Below are positions 22,480 to 30,626 of a stretch of DNA of 39,681 nt, one piece after another. Position 1 is the stretch's first letter. Each line of letters begins with the position of its first letter. The stretch is from Deltaproteobacteria bacterium. GTDB lineage: Bacteria > Desulfobacterota > Binatia > UTPRO1. The stretch is from assembly GCA_029262315.1 (NCBI GenBank), contig JAJCZP010000290.1, positions 1 through 39,681 of the forward strand. The letters are read 5' to 3'. The position numbers were made by a program, and so were the translations under genes. A model generated the notes under the pieces. That model was not told the DNA's origin and searched no databases. It saw only the letters and a list, made by a program, of their open reading frames with translations.

Positions 22480-25320
22480 ATGGCTTCTCTCGCGCTCCTC
22501 TTTGCCCTGGCGTTGACCGTCGCGGCGCCTCCCTTGGCTCACGCGGCGACGCAGTGTGACCAAGGACCGACCGTGAATCCCGTCATTCTCGGGTGCGCCC
22601 CTGGGGTAGACCCCTGCGTGATACTCGACCACGACATCCCCGCGGGCTGCGAACTCGATTTCGGCGACCGCGCTGTCATATTCGCCGGCGCGTTGGATGT
22701 TGGTAGGGCCACCCTCACCGTCCACGCCGCACGCATCACCGTCGACGGGCAGCTGCACGCCCGCTCCGACGACAACCTTCCCGGCGGCGCAGTCGCGCTT
22801 ACGGCATTTGCGGCGACATGCGCACCAGAGGATGAGGCCGGTACGATCATCGCCCACGGCACACTCGACGCATCCGGCAACCCGGGAGGACGCATCACCC
22901 TCTCGGCGAGCTGCCACGTCGACATCGCACGCGGGAGTAGACTGTTTTCCAAAGGCAGGCTCAGCACGAGTCCGAACTTCGCCAGCGGTGGCACGATCAC
23001 CGCACTGGCGGGCACGACGTTGCTCGACACCGGCGATCTCGACGTGCGCGGCGGCAGCGGCGGTGGCGGCGGACAGGTATTCCTGAGAGCTGGGAGTGAT
23101 CTTCTCGTGGATCACCCGATCGACGCCACGGGTGGCGAGTCCGACGGCGGATCCATCGATCTGCTCGCAGGCGATCACCTGAGCCTGCTGCGGACTCTGG
23201 ACGTACGCAGCCGCGGCGGCGGTGGGGGTGGCTCGATCACCGTGCTCGCTGGCGTTGATGTCCAGGGGGGCAACGCCCCGGGCGGAGATCTCCTGCTCGA
23301 CGCCGATCTGCTTGCCGATGGTGACGGAGAGGCCGACGCGGGGTTTGATGGAGGCTTCGTCACCCTCGGAGCCGTGGGAACGGTCGAGCTCACGACCGGC
23401 GCCCGTATCCTGGCGTCGGGTGGTAGTCCCGACGGCTTCGGCGGTCTCGTCTCGATCAACAGCGGCGATCTCGTCTCAACGAGGATCAGTGCCCTCGACG
23501 GCGACGTCGTGCTCAACGGCACGCTCATGCTCCGGGCACCCGGTGACGGGATCGGCGGCGAACTCGAGATTACCGCCGGGCGCGACGCCATCATTAGCAG
23601 CACGATCGATCTGAGCGGCGGGTTTGGAGGAGGCGAGATCGCGGTTCTCACCGGACGCAACACGACTTTCGATGGCAGCCTCGATCTCAGCGGCCGCGGC
23701 AACGAAGGAACCGGCGGCGCCGCGGAGATCCGTTCCGGCTTCGCTGACGTCGGCACGACGAGTATCTTGAGTTCATTCAACGCGAGCGGCAACAGCGACG
23801 ACGCCGACGCGGACATCATCATGGCCGGCTGCCATCTCGTCGTGGCCCCGAACGTCACGATCGACGGACGCACCGCCGCCCCCGCCGGTGGCGGCGTGAT
23901 CGATCTCATCGCACGACACTCCATGACACTCGGTCCCGGCAGCCGATACCTGGCCACACCCGCCGGTCCCATCACCCTCGTACATCCCCCCGAGGTCATC
24001 GCGACACTCGACGGCGCGATCTTCGATCCACCAGCGACCATCGAAACCGACGATGCCGGTCTTCTCCCGCCGTGCCCAGACTGCGGCAACGGGATCCGGG
24101 ACCCCGGAGAGATCTGTGACCCCGGCCCGGACGCCGACGGCGCGTGCTGCAACGTGGACTGTAGCGCCTACCTCTGCCCGACGCCGACGTCGACCGCTAC
24201 TCCGACCACAGCGCCCACCGGCCCGACGCCCACGCCAACCGTCACCGCAACCGCGACCGCAACCGTGACGGCAACCGTAACGGCGACGCCCGGCACGCCC
24301 AGTCCATCCACGACGCCAACGCCACCCGCGCCCGAACCGAAGACCACGCTCCGTTGCACGCAAGCCATCGCCAAAGCCACAACGAGCTTCGTCCTTGCGG
24401 ACTTAAAGGCGCTCGAGCAGTGCTCGACGCTCGCGTTCGGTTGCATCCAGGGCGAGACACCAGGCAACGTACGGGACGCGTGTCTCGATGGCGCCGCACG
24501 GCGCTGCCTCTCCCGTATCGACAAGCTGACCGACAGCCGTGCGCGCTTCAATGCGCGCCTGACCAAATCCTGTGGCGGAACTCCCCCGATCGTCCCGCTT
24601 GCCGTCATGCGCGACCCCAGCGCCCTCGCGTTCGCACTTCTCGAACCGACCTGCCAAGCCGAGACAGGCCTCTCCCTCACTTCACACGGCGCGATCGCCG
24701 CCTGCATACACTTGGGCGGGGCGTGCGCGGTGGAGACAAGTCTCGGAACCGCGATGCCTCGCCTAGCCGATGCCCTCGGCCTGCTCTTCCCACTCGAGGG
24801 GCTGCCCTTTTGCATCCCTCCACCGCTCGGGAACGACCTCGGCCTCGACGGCGATGCGGCGCGCGAAGCACCCCGCTGCCAGCGTACGCTCCTCACGTCG
24901 GCGCGGAAGCTGCTCAGGCGTCACGTCGCCGTCGCTGCTCGGTGCGTGACCAAGCTCTTCGCCTGTCGCCTTGCTGACGCCTCGAGCCCCTGCGCGCGAC
25001 CCGCCGACCAGTGCGCCCGAAAGCTCGCCGCTTTGGGGGACCCCGCGCGAGGCACCCGTGCGAAGCTCGTGAGCAAGGCCGAGCGCTCCTGCGGCAAGGT
25101 CGATCTCCCAGGGCTTCGAGATGCGAACGGCCTCGGGTTCGATGGGGCGATGGCCGCTTGCAGCGCCCTCGGCGAAGGCCCGCTCGACAGCATCACCGCG
25201 ATCGCGGGCTGCGTCGCCCAGGCGTACCAATGTGCGGGCAACTCCATCGTGCGTCACGCGCTCCCGCTCGTGGACGATGAACTCGCCCGCGTCGCGCTCG
25301 CGCTCCCCGCCTGCCCCTAA
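22480..25320 (+). CDS. Large secreted beta-repeat protein with Cys-rich stalk and duplicated C-terminal domain
   Basis: A 946-residue exported protein. Residues 1-22 are a signal peptide ending AHA. About 24-520 are Gly/Asp-rich repeats with strand-turn periodicity (DGDVVLNG, TAGRDAIISSTIDLSGG, LTGRNTTFDGSLDLSGRG), as in a right-handed beta-helix. Residues 532-566 contain CGNGIRDPGEICD then ACCNVDCS, a myxobacterial-style Cys-rich repeat. Residues about 567-620 are a Thr/Pro linker. The last 325 residues are two related Cys-rich helical units starting near C626 and C800, each with C-x-x-x-IAKA/LLTS-type helices, inner Cys pairs and a terminal Cys near 750 and 945. Function is unknown; surface attachment or matrix role is inferred. 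Convergent with its small beta-repeat neighbours and ending before a hairpin. Confidence 0.85.
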   Translation: MASLALLFALALTVAAPPLAHAATQCDQGPTVNPVILGCAPGVDPCVILDHDIPAGCELDFGDRAVIFAGALDVGRATLTVHAARITVDGQLHARSDDNLPGGAVALTAFAATCAPEDEAGTIIAHGTLDASGNPGGRITLSASCHVDIARGSRLFSKGRLSTSPNFASGGTITALAGTTLLDTGDLDVRGGSGGGGGQVFLRAGSDLLVDHPIDATGGESDGGSIDLLAGDHLSLLRTLDVRSRGGGGGGSITVLAGVDVQGGNAPGGDLLLDADLLADGDGEADAGFDGGFVTLGAVGTVELTTGARILASGGSPDGFGGLVSINSGDLVSTRISALDGDVVLNGTLMLRAPGDGIGGELEITAGRDAIISSTIDLSGGFGGGEIAVLTGRNTTFDGSLDLSGRGNEGTGGAAEIRSGFADVGTTSILSSFNASGNSDDADADIIMAGCHLVVAPNVTIDGRTAAPAGGGVIDLIARHSMTLGPGSRYLATPAGPITLVHPPEVIATLDGAIFDPPATIETDDAGLLPPCPDCGNGIRDPGEICDPGPDADGACCNVDCSAYLCPTPTSTATPTTAPTGPTPTPTVTATATATVTATVTATPGTPSPSTTPTPPAPEPKTTLRCTQAIAKATTSFVLADLKALEQCSTLAFGCIQGETPGNVRDACLDGAARRCLSRIDKLTDSRARFNARLTKSCGGTPPIVPLAVMRDPSALAFALLEPTCQAETGLSLTSHGAIAACIHLGGACAVETSLGTAMPRLADALGLLFPLEGLPFCIPPPLGNDLGLDGDAAREAPRCQRTLLTSARKLLRRHVAVAARCVTKLFACRLADASSPCARPADQCARKLAALGDPARGTRAKLVSKAERSCGKVDLPGLRDANGLGFDGAMAACSALGEGPLDSITAIAGCVAQAYQCAGNSIVRHALPLVDDELARVALALPACP

Positions 25321-25410
25321 CTGGAACCGCCGAGCGGGCTGGCGCTGCGCACGACCGGAATCGGCTCCGATCGCGCACAGCGCGTGCGTGTCACGTGGAC
25401 GCCACCGCTC

Positions 25411-25446
25411 GGGGCACGCAGCGCGGCACTCCACGCCGCGTGCCCC
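25411..25446. terminator. Bidirectional hairpin between convergent secreted-protein genes
   Basis: GGGGCAC and GCGGC on the left (25411-25417, 25423-25427) pair with GCCGC and GTGCCCC on the right (25435-25446), a 12-bp stem with a five-base bulge and seven-base loop. It sits between the stop of the 946-residue protein (+) and the stop of the 25458-26546 gene (-). Confidence 0.55.
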
Positions 25447-25457
25447 GGGGAGCTGTC

Positions 25458-26546
25458 TTAGCTGTCGGTCGTCGGCGTACCGACGACGTTCGGACATCCG
25501 CCGCGCGGTACGACCTCGCAGCCGTTCAGCTCAGATACGTCGTTGGTCGATGCCGAGTCGTCGTCGTCGATCAAGACGACGGTATCGACCAGGATGTCCT
25601 CGAGATTCTCGTCGGCGGTCATCTCGATCTCGCCGCGCTTCCCGATATCGTTTCGGATGGCCGCCCCCGTCACGTCGATAAAGGCAGGGACCGTTGCCGC
25701 GCCACCACCGACGCCCGACATCACGAAGATATTTTGCGCCACCGTAATCTGACTTCCTGAGAGATCGACGAACCCGAATGCCTGGATCACTAGATCGCTC
25801 TCCGGTCCGCCGAAAATTCGGTTCGGCGTCCGCACGGGATTCGTACCACCACCGCCGCACTTGTTGTTGGGCGGCTGCTGCGGCAGCGTCGCACTTGCGC
25901 CCGCCTCCACGTTGCCGTTCAGGGAAACGATCTCGACCCGGTCCCGCGGGCTGTTGGTGGTGATCGTCACGCCGGAGAGAACGATGTCGCCCACCGCAAT
26001 CATATCCAGCTCTCGGCTCTTGAACGTCGAGGCCAGCGCCGTGATCGTGCAATCGGGCGAGGCATCCGTACAGGTGATCAACAGTTGATCGCCACCGGAG
26101 CCCGCGCCACCAACGACGACATTCGTCCCATCGAAGAGGATGTCCCCACCGGTCACGATATCGACCGATGAGTTCGCGTTGGTACTCTCGATTGCCGAGC
26201 CGAGAGCCGAAAACATTCCGCTGGCGGTGACGCGGATCGCCGTGCCAGTCCCGTCCGCGAACAGGCGCCCTGCCGGCCCCTGAATCGTGATGTTCGCGGC
26301 CTCGAGCACGAGCGTGTCCGTGCTGCCGAGCGGCGCCAGCGCGCATTCAATGACGAGATCGTCCGGCGCCACCTCGATGCGGGTGCTGTCGGTACCGCCT
26401 TGGACGACGATGTTGGGATCGTTGGCACAGTCCGTCACCGTGATGGTAGCCGCGACCGCCGGTCGCGCCACCACCAGAACGGCAGCGAGCGCTAGCCCGG
26501 TCACCCGGAGCGAACGAGACATCTGCAGGCAGTTGTGGGTGATCAT
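25458..26546 (-). CDS. Secreted beta-repeat protein B, tandem paralogue of 26558-27550
   Basis: A 362-residue exported protein with a signal peptide ending near ARPAVAA. The body has strand-turn repeats (DDLVIECALAPLG, ANITIQGPAGRLFADG, GGDILFDGTNVVVGG, GDIVLSGVTITTNSPRDR) suggesting a right-handed beta-helix, and ends in GKRGEIEMTADEN, IDDDDSASTNDVSELNG and VVGTPTTDS. The same motifs in the same order occur in the upstream gene, so the two arose by duplication. Four Cys flank the early repeats and the C-terminus. The upstream gene's stop overlaps an ATG at 26561 (ATGA), but AGGAG seven bases before ATG 26546 makes that the preferred start. It is translated after paralogue A, probably by coupling. 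No known family was recognised. Confidence 0.82.
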   Translation of the reverse strand: MITHNCLQMSRSLRVTGLALAAVLVVARPAVAATITVTDCANDPNIVVQGGTDSTRIEVAPDDLVIECALAPLGSTDTLVLEAANITIQGPAGRLFADGTGTAIRVTASGMFSALGSAIESTNANSSVDIVTGGDILFDGTNVVVGGAGSGGDQLLITCTDASPDCTITALASTFKSRELDMIAVGDIVLSGVTITTNSPRDRVEIVSLNGNVEAGASATLPQQPPNNKCGGGGTNPVRTPNRIFGGPESDLVIQAFGFVDLSGSQITVAQNIFVMSGVGGGAATVPAFIDVTGAAIRNDIGKRGEIEMTADENLEDILVDTVVLIDDDDSASTNDVSELNGCEVVPRGGCPNVVGTPTTDS

Positions 26547-26557
26547 CTCCGTGCTCC

Positions 26558-27550
26558 TCATGAATCCGTGCTCGGGGTGCCAACCGTGTTGTTGAAGCCT
26601 TCGTGCGGCGTTTGCTCGCGGCCGTTGATCTCGGACACATCATTCTGTGACGCGGACCGATCATCGTCGATCAGCGTCGCATCCGTGATGTCGACCTGCC
26701 CGGCACCACCAGCCGCGGTGATCTCGATCTCGCCCCGCTTTCCGAAATCGTTTCGAACGGAGGCCCCAACCAGGAGGATGTCGCCAGCGCCACACAGACC
26801 GGAATCGATCATGATGTTGCGACCGATAGCCAACTCGGCCCCTGACAGATCGATCTCACCGCAGGCCTCGATCGTCATCCGACCCTCGACATCACCGAGA
26901 ACCTGGCCCCCGCAAAAGAGGATATTGCCGTTCCGTGTCTCGATGTGGATGCGGTCACGCGGAGACCGCGTGTGGATGAGCGCGCCGTCCGACACGATGT
27001 CACCATCGACTACGATCCGGATACGCTGCGCCTCGATGGTCGACTGGCAGAGATTCATACCGCAGTCGGCGCCGCTGCACTCGAGGCGCAGTTCACGTCC
27101 CGGCTTGAGGCCGCCCACCTTGATGATCGAGCCGAGAATCGTGAAGCCCGTTTCCGACCTGAACCGTACGCGCCCGTTGCTGTTCGTGGCCTCGACCGTC
27201 GCCATCGTGAGCGTGATGTGCCCGTCTGCCCGCACATCGATCGCGCGGCCTTTGAACGACGAATCGATCCGACCCGTGGGGCCTTCGATGGTGATGTTGT
27301 TCGCGCGCACGTTGATGCGCTGGGTCTTCCCGAGCGGCTGCAACGCGCACTTGAGAACGAGATCGTCGGGCCGCACATCGAGGACGGTCGAGCGCCCCTG
27401 AATCTCGACCGGGCCTGCGATCGTGCAATCGGTGACGGTCACCGTCGCCGCATGGCCAGCCACGGGCACGGCCAGAATGAGCATACCGACCGCACCGAAG
27501 AGCGCGCCCAGTACGTTGGTGGAGATCGGCGTACGCTGGCTCCAAGTCAT
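26558..27550 (-). CDS. Secreted beta-repeat protein A, tandem paralogue of 25458-26546
   Basis: A 330-residue exported protein; signal peptide around VLGALFGAVGMLILAVPVAG. Repeats read DDLVLKCALQPLG, ANNITIEGPTGRID, ADGHITLTMATVEA, GDIVSDGALIHTRSPRDRIH and GNILFCGGQVLGD. C-terminal stretches GKRGEIEITAAGG, IDDDRSASQNDVSEINGRE and VGTPSTDS match paralogue B almost position for position, with more Cys (LECSGADCGMNLCQ, ILFCGG, IEACGE, SGLCGAG) that B lacks. The start MTWSQRTPISTN has GAGGG six bases upstream. A perfect TTGACA box lies further upstream. The last codons overlap the possible first ATG of gene B. Role unknown; surface or periplasmic placement inferred from the signal peptide and repeat content. 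Confidence 0.82.
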   Translation of the reverse strand: MTWSQRTPISTNVLGALFGAVGMLILAVPVAGHAATVTVTDCTIAGPVEIQGRSTVLDVRPDDLVLKCALQPLGKTQRINVRANNITIEGPTGRIDSSFKGRAIDVRADGHITLTMATVEATNSNGRVRFRSETGFTILGSIIKVGGLKPGRELRLECSGADCGMNLCQSTIEAQRIRIVVDGDIVSDGALIHTRSPRDRIHIETRNGNILFCGGQVLGDVEGRMTIEACGEIDLSGAELAIGRNIMIDSGLCGAGDILLVGASVRNDFGKRGEIEITAAGGAGQVDITDATLIDDDRSASQNDVSEINGREQTPHEGFNNTVGTPSTDS

Positions 27551-27645
27551 TGAACCCTCACTCGTGAGTTTCGTTCGGAGACCAGGTCGGGTCGCCGACA
27601 TGCAGTGGAAGGAAAGACAGCACAGGAGACGTTCTCAGTGCCCCC

Positions 27646-27675
27646 TGTTTAGGTCGAAGACCTGCGGCCTGTCAA
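27646..27675 (-). promoter_or_regulatory. Candidate sigma-70-like promoter for the tandem beta-repeat genes
   Basis: On the minus strand a perfect TTGACA (27675-27670) is followed after 18 bases by TAAACA (27651-27646), a three-of-six match to the -10 box. It lies about 95 bases upstream of ATG 27550. The gap 27551-27790 holds only this and two five-base-pair hairpins. Confidence 0.35.
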
Positions 27676-27790
27676 TGCGCGCCGCATGGGATTCAACATG
27701 CAAAATTGGGAACTTGGAGGGCGCATAGCGTCTGCGGGGAGGCCAGCCGCGCAACCGCTCGCGAGAGGCGGGAGAGGCGCCAGGCAGCGC

Positions 27791-28969
27791 TCAGCCTTCT
27801 CGTGGGCGAAACAGCCCGAAGGCACTCGTATACCCGTGCAAGAACGTCGCCCCTTGGACCGGGCCGATCTCGCCGTTGCAGAAGAAGCCCCCGAGGGGCA
27901 CGGCACCCACGTGACGAGCGAAGGCTTTGGAATCATGGTCCGGGCTACCATACAGATGCGCGCCCCTCCCGAGGCACGAAAAGAGGAGCGCGCCCGCGGG
28001 TGGACGCACCGGACGATAGCGTTCGAGCAGATTCACGAGATCGGTCGCGGACGTGTCCGCGTCGCGTAAATGGAACTGGACCACCGCACCCGGTTCGACC
28101 GCCGCGCCGACGGCAAGCGCCCCGCGCTCTCCATCCAGACCGAGGATGTTGCGGATGAGAAAATCACCCTGTTCGTATGAGCCCTGATGCGGGCGCATCA
28201 CCACGCCAACGAAAAGCGAGTGCCCGAGCAACCGACGATCGCGGGCATCGGCCTGCTCCGCGAGCCGCTGCAACACATCGAGCGGCCGGTGGCCATCGAG
28301 CTCGAAGATGAGGTGCTGATCCGCACGCGTCACGAACATCGGCTCGCCAATGGGACGACAACCCTGTGCCACGATTGTATCCAAAGCGATGTTTCCGGTC
28401 AGCGCAAGCCCGACCAATCCGGCACGATGCACTGTGGCATCGTGGTACAAGACCTGCTCACCAGGCGTCCTCCCACCACTCGCCAGACCACCGATCGTCG
28501 TCGACGACGGAAAGGCCCGGTCGAGCGCCTGGATGATGCCTTCAGCGTCACACGACAACGGATCGGGCAACAACACGAATTGCGGAGCATCGGCCGCGGC
28601 GATCCCCAGGCGAGCCTCCCACTCCGCGAAGGGAGCGTCGCGCCCCGGCACCGCAGGGGCCTCCAGGTAGAACGAGCGCACGGCGACGTCGGGAAGCACC
28701 GCCGCGGTGATTGAGAGCCCGGCTTGCCCTTCGATCTCCTCGCCGCCGCCGATCACGCCGCCCGCGGAGCATCCGATGAGACGTACCGGAGCGATCGTCT
28801 CCGCCAAAAGAGGCCAAAGTCGACCGTACCTCTCAGCGTGATGCGGCGACACGAACGCAATCGCAAGGTCGGGCTGGACACCGCCGAGTTGAGCCCCGAG
28901 CGCCGCCACGACTTCGCGAACTGCGACCTCGAATGATGACGCCGTCGATCCTGCCGAAGCCCACCGCAT
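27791..28969 (-). CDS. FIST N/FIST C domain sensory protein
   Basis: A 392-residue stand-alone FIST protein. The N-terminal FIST domain runs from ASSFEVAVREVVAALGAQLGG through LIGCSAGGVIGGGEEIEG, the diagnostic G-C-S-(A/T)-x-G turn, to FPSSTTIGGLASGG. The C-terminal FIST_C domain includes FIELDGHRPLDVLQRL-like sequence, GDFLIRNILGLDGERGALAVG and ends LGGFFCNGEIGPVQGATFLHGYTSAFGLF, the usual C-terminal hallmark. FIST domains are thought to bind small ligands, perhaps amino acids, normally fused to signalling domains; here no output domain is present. The start MRWASAGSTASS is supported by GGGAGAGG upstream. No membrane segment or signal peptide; probably cytoplasmic. Confidence 0.9.
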   Translation of the reverse strand: MRWASAGSTASSFEVAVREVVAALGAQLGGVQPDLAIAFVSPHHAERYGRLWPLLAETIAPVRLIGCSAGGVIGGGEEIEGQAGLSITAAVLPDVAVRSFYLEAPAVPGRDAPFAEWEARLGIAAADAPQFVLLPDPLSCDAEGIIQALDRAFPSSTTIGGLASGGRTPGEQVLYHDATVHRAGLVGLALTGNIALDTIVAQGCRPIGEPMFVTRADQHLIFELDGHRPLDVLQRLAEQADARDRRLLGHSLFVGVVMRPHQGSYEQGDFLIRNILGLDGERGALAVGAAVEPGAVVQFHLRDADTSATDLVNLLERYRPVRPPAGALLFSCLGRGAHLYGSPDHDSKAFARHVGAVPLGGFFCNGEIGPVQGATFLHGYTSAFGLFRPREG

Positions 28970-29100
28970 GCCTCTCCCTAAGACAGCGAAGGCCGCGCAG
29001 CAACCGCGTCCAGCGCAACGACTGACCTGGCTCCATGGCTGTCTAGGAGACCGCGACCGCAACGTCGCATCAGTGTCCAACTGCTCCTTCTAGCGAGTGA

Positions 29101-29742
29101 CTAGGCACCGAAACGCTCAAACTGGAGGCAGTCGTCTACGGAACGTCTCTTCGGGCGACCATAGCGTCCTTCGGGCCAGCCGATGGGCAGGAGGGCACAC
29201 GTGGGGCAATTGTCGGGCAAGCCCAGGAAGGCGTCGATCTCGGCGCCGTGGGCTCGATGCAGGGTCGTGAGCGATGCCCCGAGCCCTACCGCGCGGCACG
29301 CCAAGAGAATGTTCTGTATCGCCGGAAAGAGCGCCTGGTGCTGCGGCTCCCCCCGACGCGTCCAGCCGGCCACGAACAAATGCACGGGCGCCTCGTGCAG
29401 ATGATCCGCGAGGTGCAGCGCCGCCCGGATGTTTCGGCGCTTGGCCTCCGGGAACGCTGGATCTTTGGCGGCTTCGAGCGCCGGCGCTATGTAGGCGTGG
29501 AAGGCGGGCCGATACCGCTCCGCAATCCAGGCGCGGCGCTCGGGTTCGGTCACCGCGATGAAAAACCATGGCTGCCGGTTTCCTCCGCTCGGAGCGAACG
29601 TTCCCGCTTCGCACACAGTCCGGATGAGCCCAGCCGGCACCGGATCGGGCTTGAGGCGCCGGATGGCCCGTGTGGTGCGAATGCCCTCGAGGAGCGACAC
29701 CCCGTCGCTGCCGGGTTTATGCTGACCTATGTCATCCACCAT
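29101..29742 (-). CDS. Nitroreductase-family FMN oxidoreductase, second paralogue
   Basis: A 213-residue nitroreductase-fold protein with [52 protein letters not shown] and GLGASLTTLH, motif for motif like the paralogue at 5492-6181. FMN-dependent reduction of nitro, quinone or other electrophilic compounds is the family role; the substrate is unknown. The ATG at 29742 (MVDDIGQHKPG) was preferred over the one at 29778 since the extra residues have no homology, though the ribosome site is weak and a GTG nearer the conserved region is possible. It sits downstream of nothing obvious; the FIST gene follows it by about 130 bases on the same strand. Confidence 0.85.
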   Translation of the reverse strand: MVDDIGQHKPGSDGVSLLEGIRTTRAIRRLKPDPVPAGLIRTVCEAGTFAPSGGNRQPWFFIAVTEPERRAWIAERYRPAFHAYIAPALEAAKDPAFPEAKRRNIRAALHLADHLHEAPVHLFVAGWTRRGEPQHQALFPAIQNILLACRAVGLGASLTTLHRAHGAEIDAFLGLPDNCPTCALLPIGWPEGRYGRPKRRSVDDCLQFERFGA

Positions 29743-29872
29743 ATGAGGGTCTGAACGCCACCAGGTGGGCCAAGTCAACCCGAACCGTCAACGTCCGCAC
29801 CCACTTGCCTCCCTGCCACAACGAAGCTAGTACCCACAGCCGCCGCCACTAGCGGCGCGCAAAGGAGCCTTC

Positions 29873-30613
29873 ATGCGAAAGACTGTTCTCACCATAGCGC
29901 TGACCGCCGTCGTCTCGATCGTCGTGGCCTGCAATTCCAACTCGACCCCACAGGCGAGTGACGGGGCGGCCCCCGCGGCAGACGCAGACGCGGGCGCGGC
30001 CAGCGAGTTCACCACCGACGATCAGCGAGTCTTCTACGCGCTCGGGCTCGGCCTCGCGCGGCAGCTCGCGGCATTCAAACCTACGGAAGACGAGCTCAAG
30101 TTCGTGCAGCTGGGTCTCGCCGACGCCGCGCTCGGCCGGCCGGAGAAGGTCAAGATGGAAGAGATGCGGCCGAAGGTGCAAGAGCTCGCTAAGACGCGTG
30201 CCGAAGCCCAAGCCTCAGGCGAGAAGACGAAGGGCGTGGCGTACGCCGAGAAAGCCGCCGCCGAAGCGGGCGCCACAAAAACCGCGTCGGGCATGATCCT
30301 GCAGGAGATCACGGCCGGAAGCGGCGCCTCGCCGGCAGCCACCGACCGCGTCAAAGTGCACTACACCGGAACGCTCATCGATGGCACCGTCTTCGACAGC
30401 TCGGTGGAGCGCGGCCAGCCGGCGACGTTCCCGCTCAATGGTGTCATCAAGTGCTGGACCGAAGGCGTGCAGCTCATGAAGGTCGGCGGCAAGGCGAAAC
30501 TCACTTGCCCGTCCGACATCGCCTACGGCGACCGTGGCCGGCCGCCGACGATTCCGCCGGGCGCCACGCTCGTGTTCGAGGTCGAGCTGCTGGAGATCGT
30601 CGCGGCAGAATAG
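29873..30613 (+). CDS. FKBP-type peptidyl-prolyl isomerase lipoprotein
   Basis: A 246-residue lipoprotein. Signal peptide with lipobox VVAC, so Cys20 is the lipidated residue. An acidic Ala-rich linker leads to an FkpA/Mip-like N-terminal helical dimerisation region (FTTDDQRVFYALGLGLARQL to about 135), then an FKBP domain from about 150 (VHYTGTLIDGTVFDSSVERG, FPLNGVIKCWTEGVQLMKVG, SDIAYGDRGRPPTIPPGATL, FEVELLEI) with the expected active-site Tyr, Phe, Asp and Trp. It catalyses proline cis-trans isomerisation of periplasmic or outer-membrane clients. AAAGGAG precedes the ATG. The acyl-CoA ligase gene begins 13 bases after its stop, a likely operon with no obvious functional tie. Confidence 0.94.
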   Translation: MRKTVLTIALTAVVSIVVACNSNSTPQASDGAAPAADADAGAASEFTTDDQRVFYALGLGLARQLAAFKPTEDELKFVQLGLADAALGRPEKVKMEEMRPKVQELAKTRAEAQASGEKTKGVAYAEKAAAEAGATKTASGMILQEITAGSGASPAATDRVKVHYTGTLIDGTVFDSSVERGQPATFPLNGVIKCWTEGVQLMKVGGKAKLTCPSDIAYGDRGRPPTIPPGATLVFEVELLEIVAAE

Positions 30614-30626
30614 CGGAGGCGATCCC

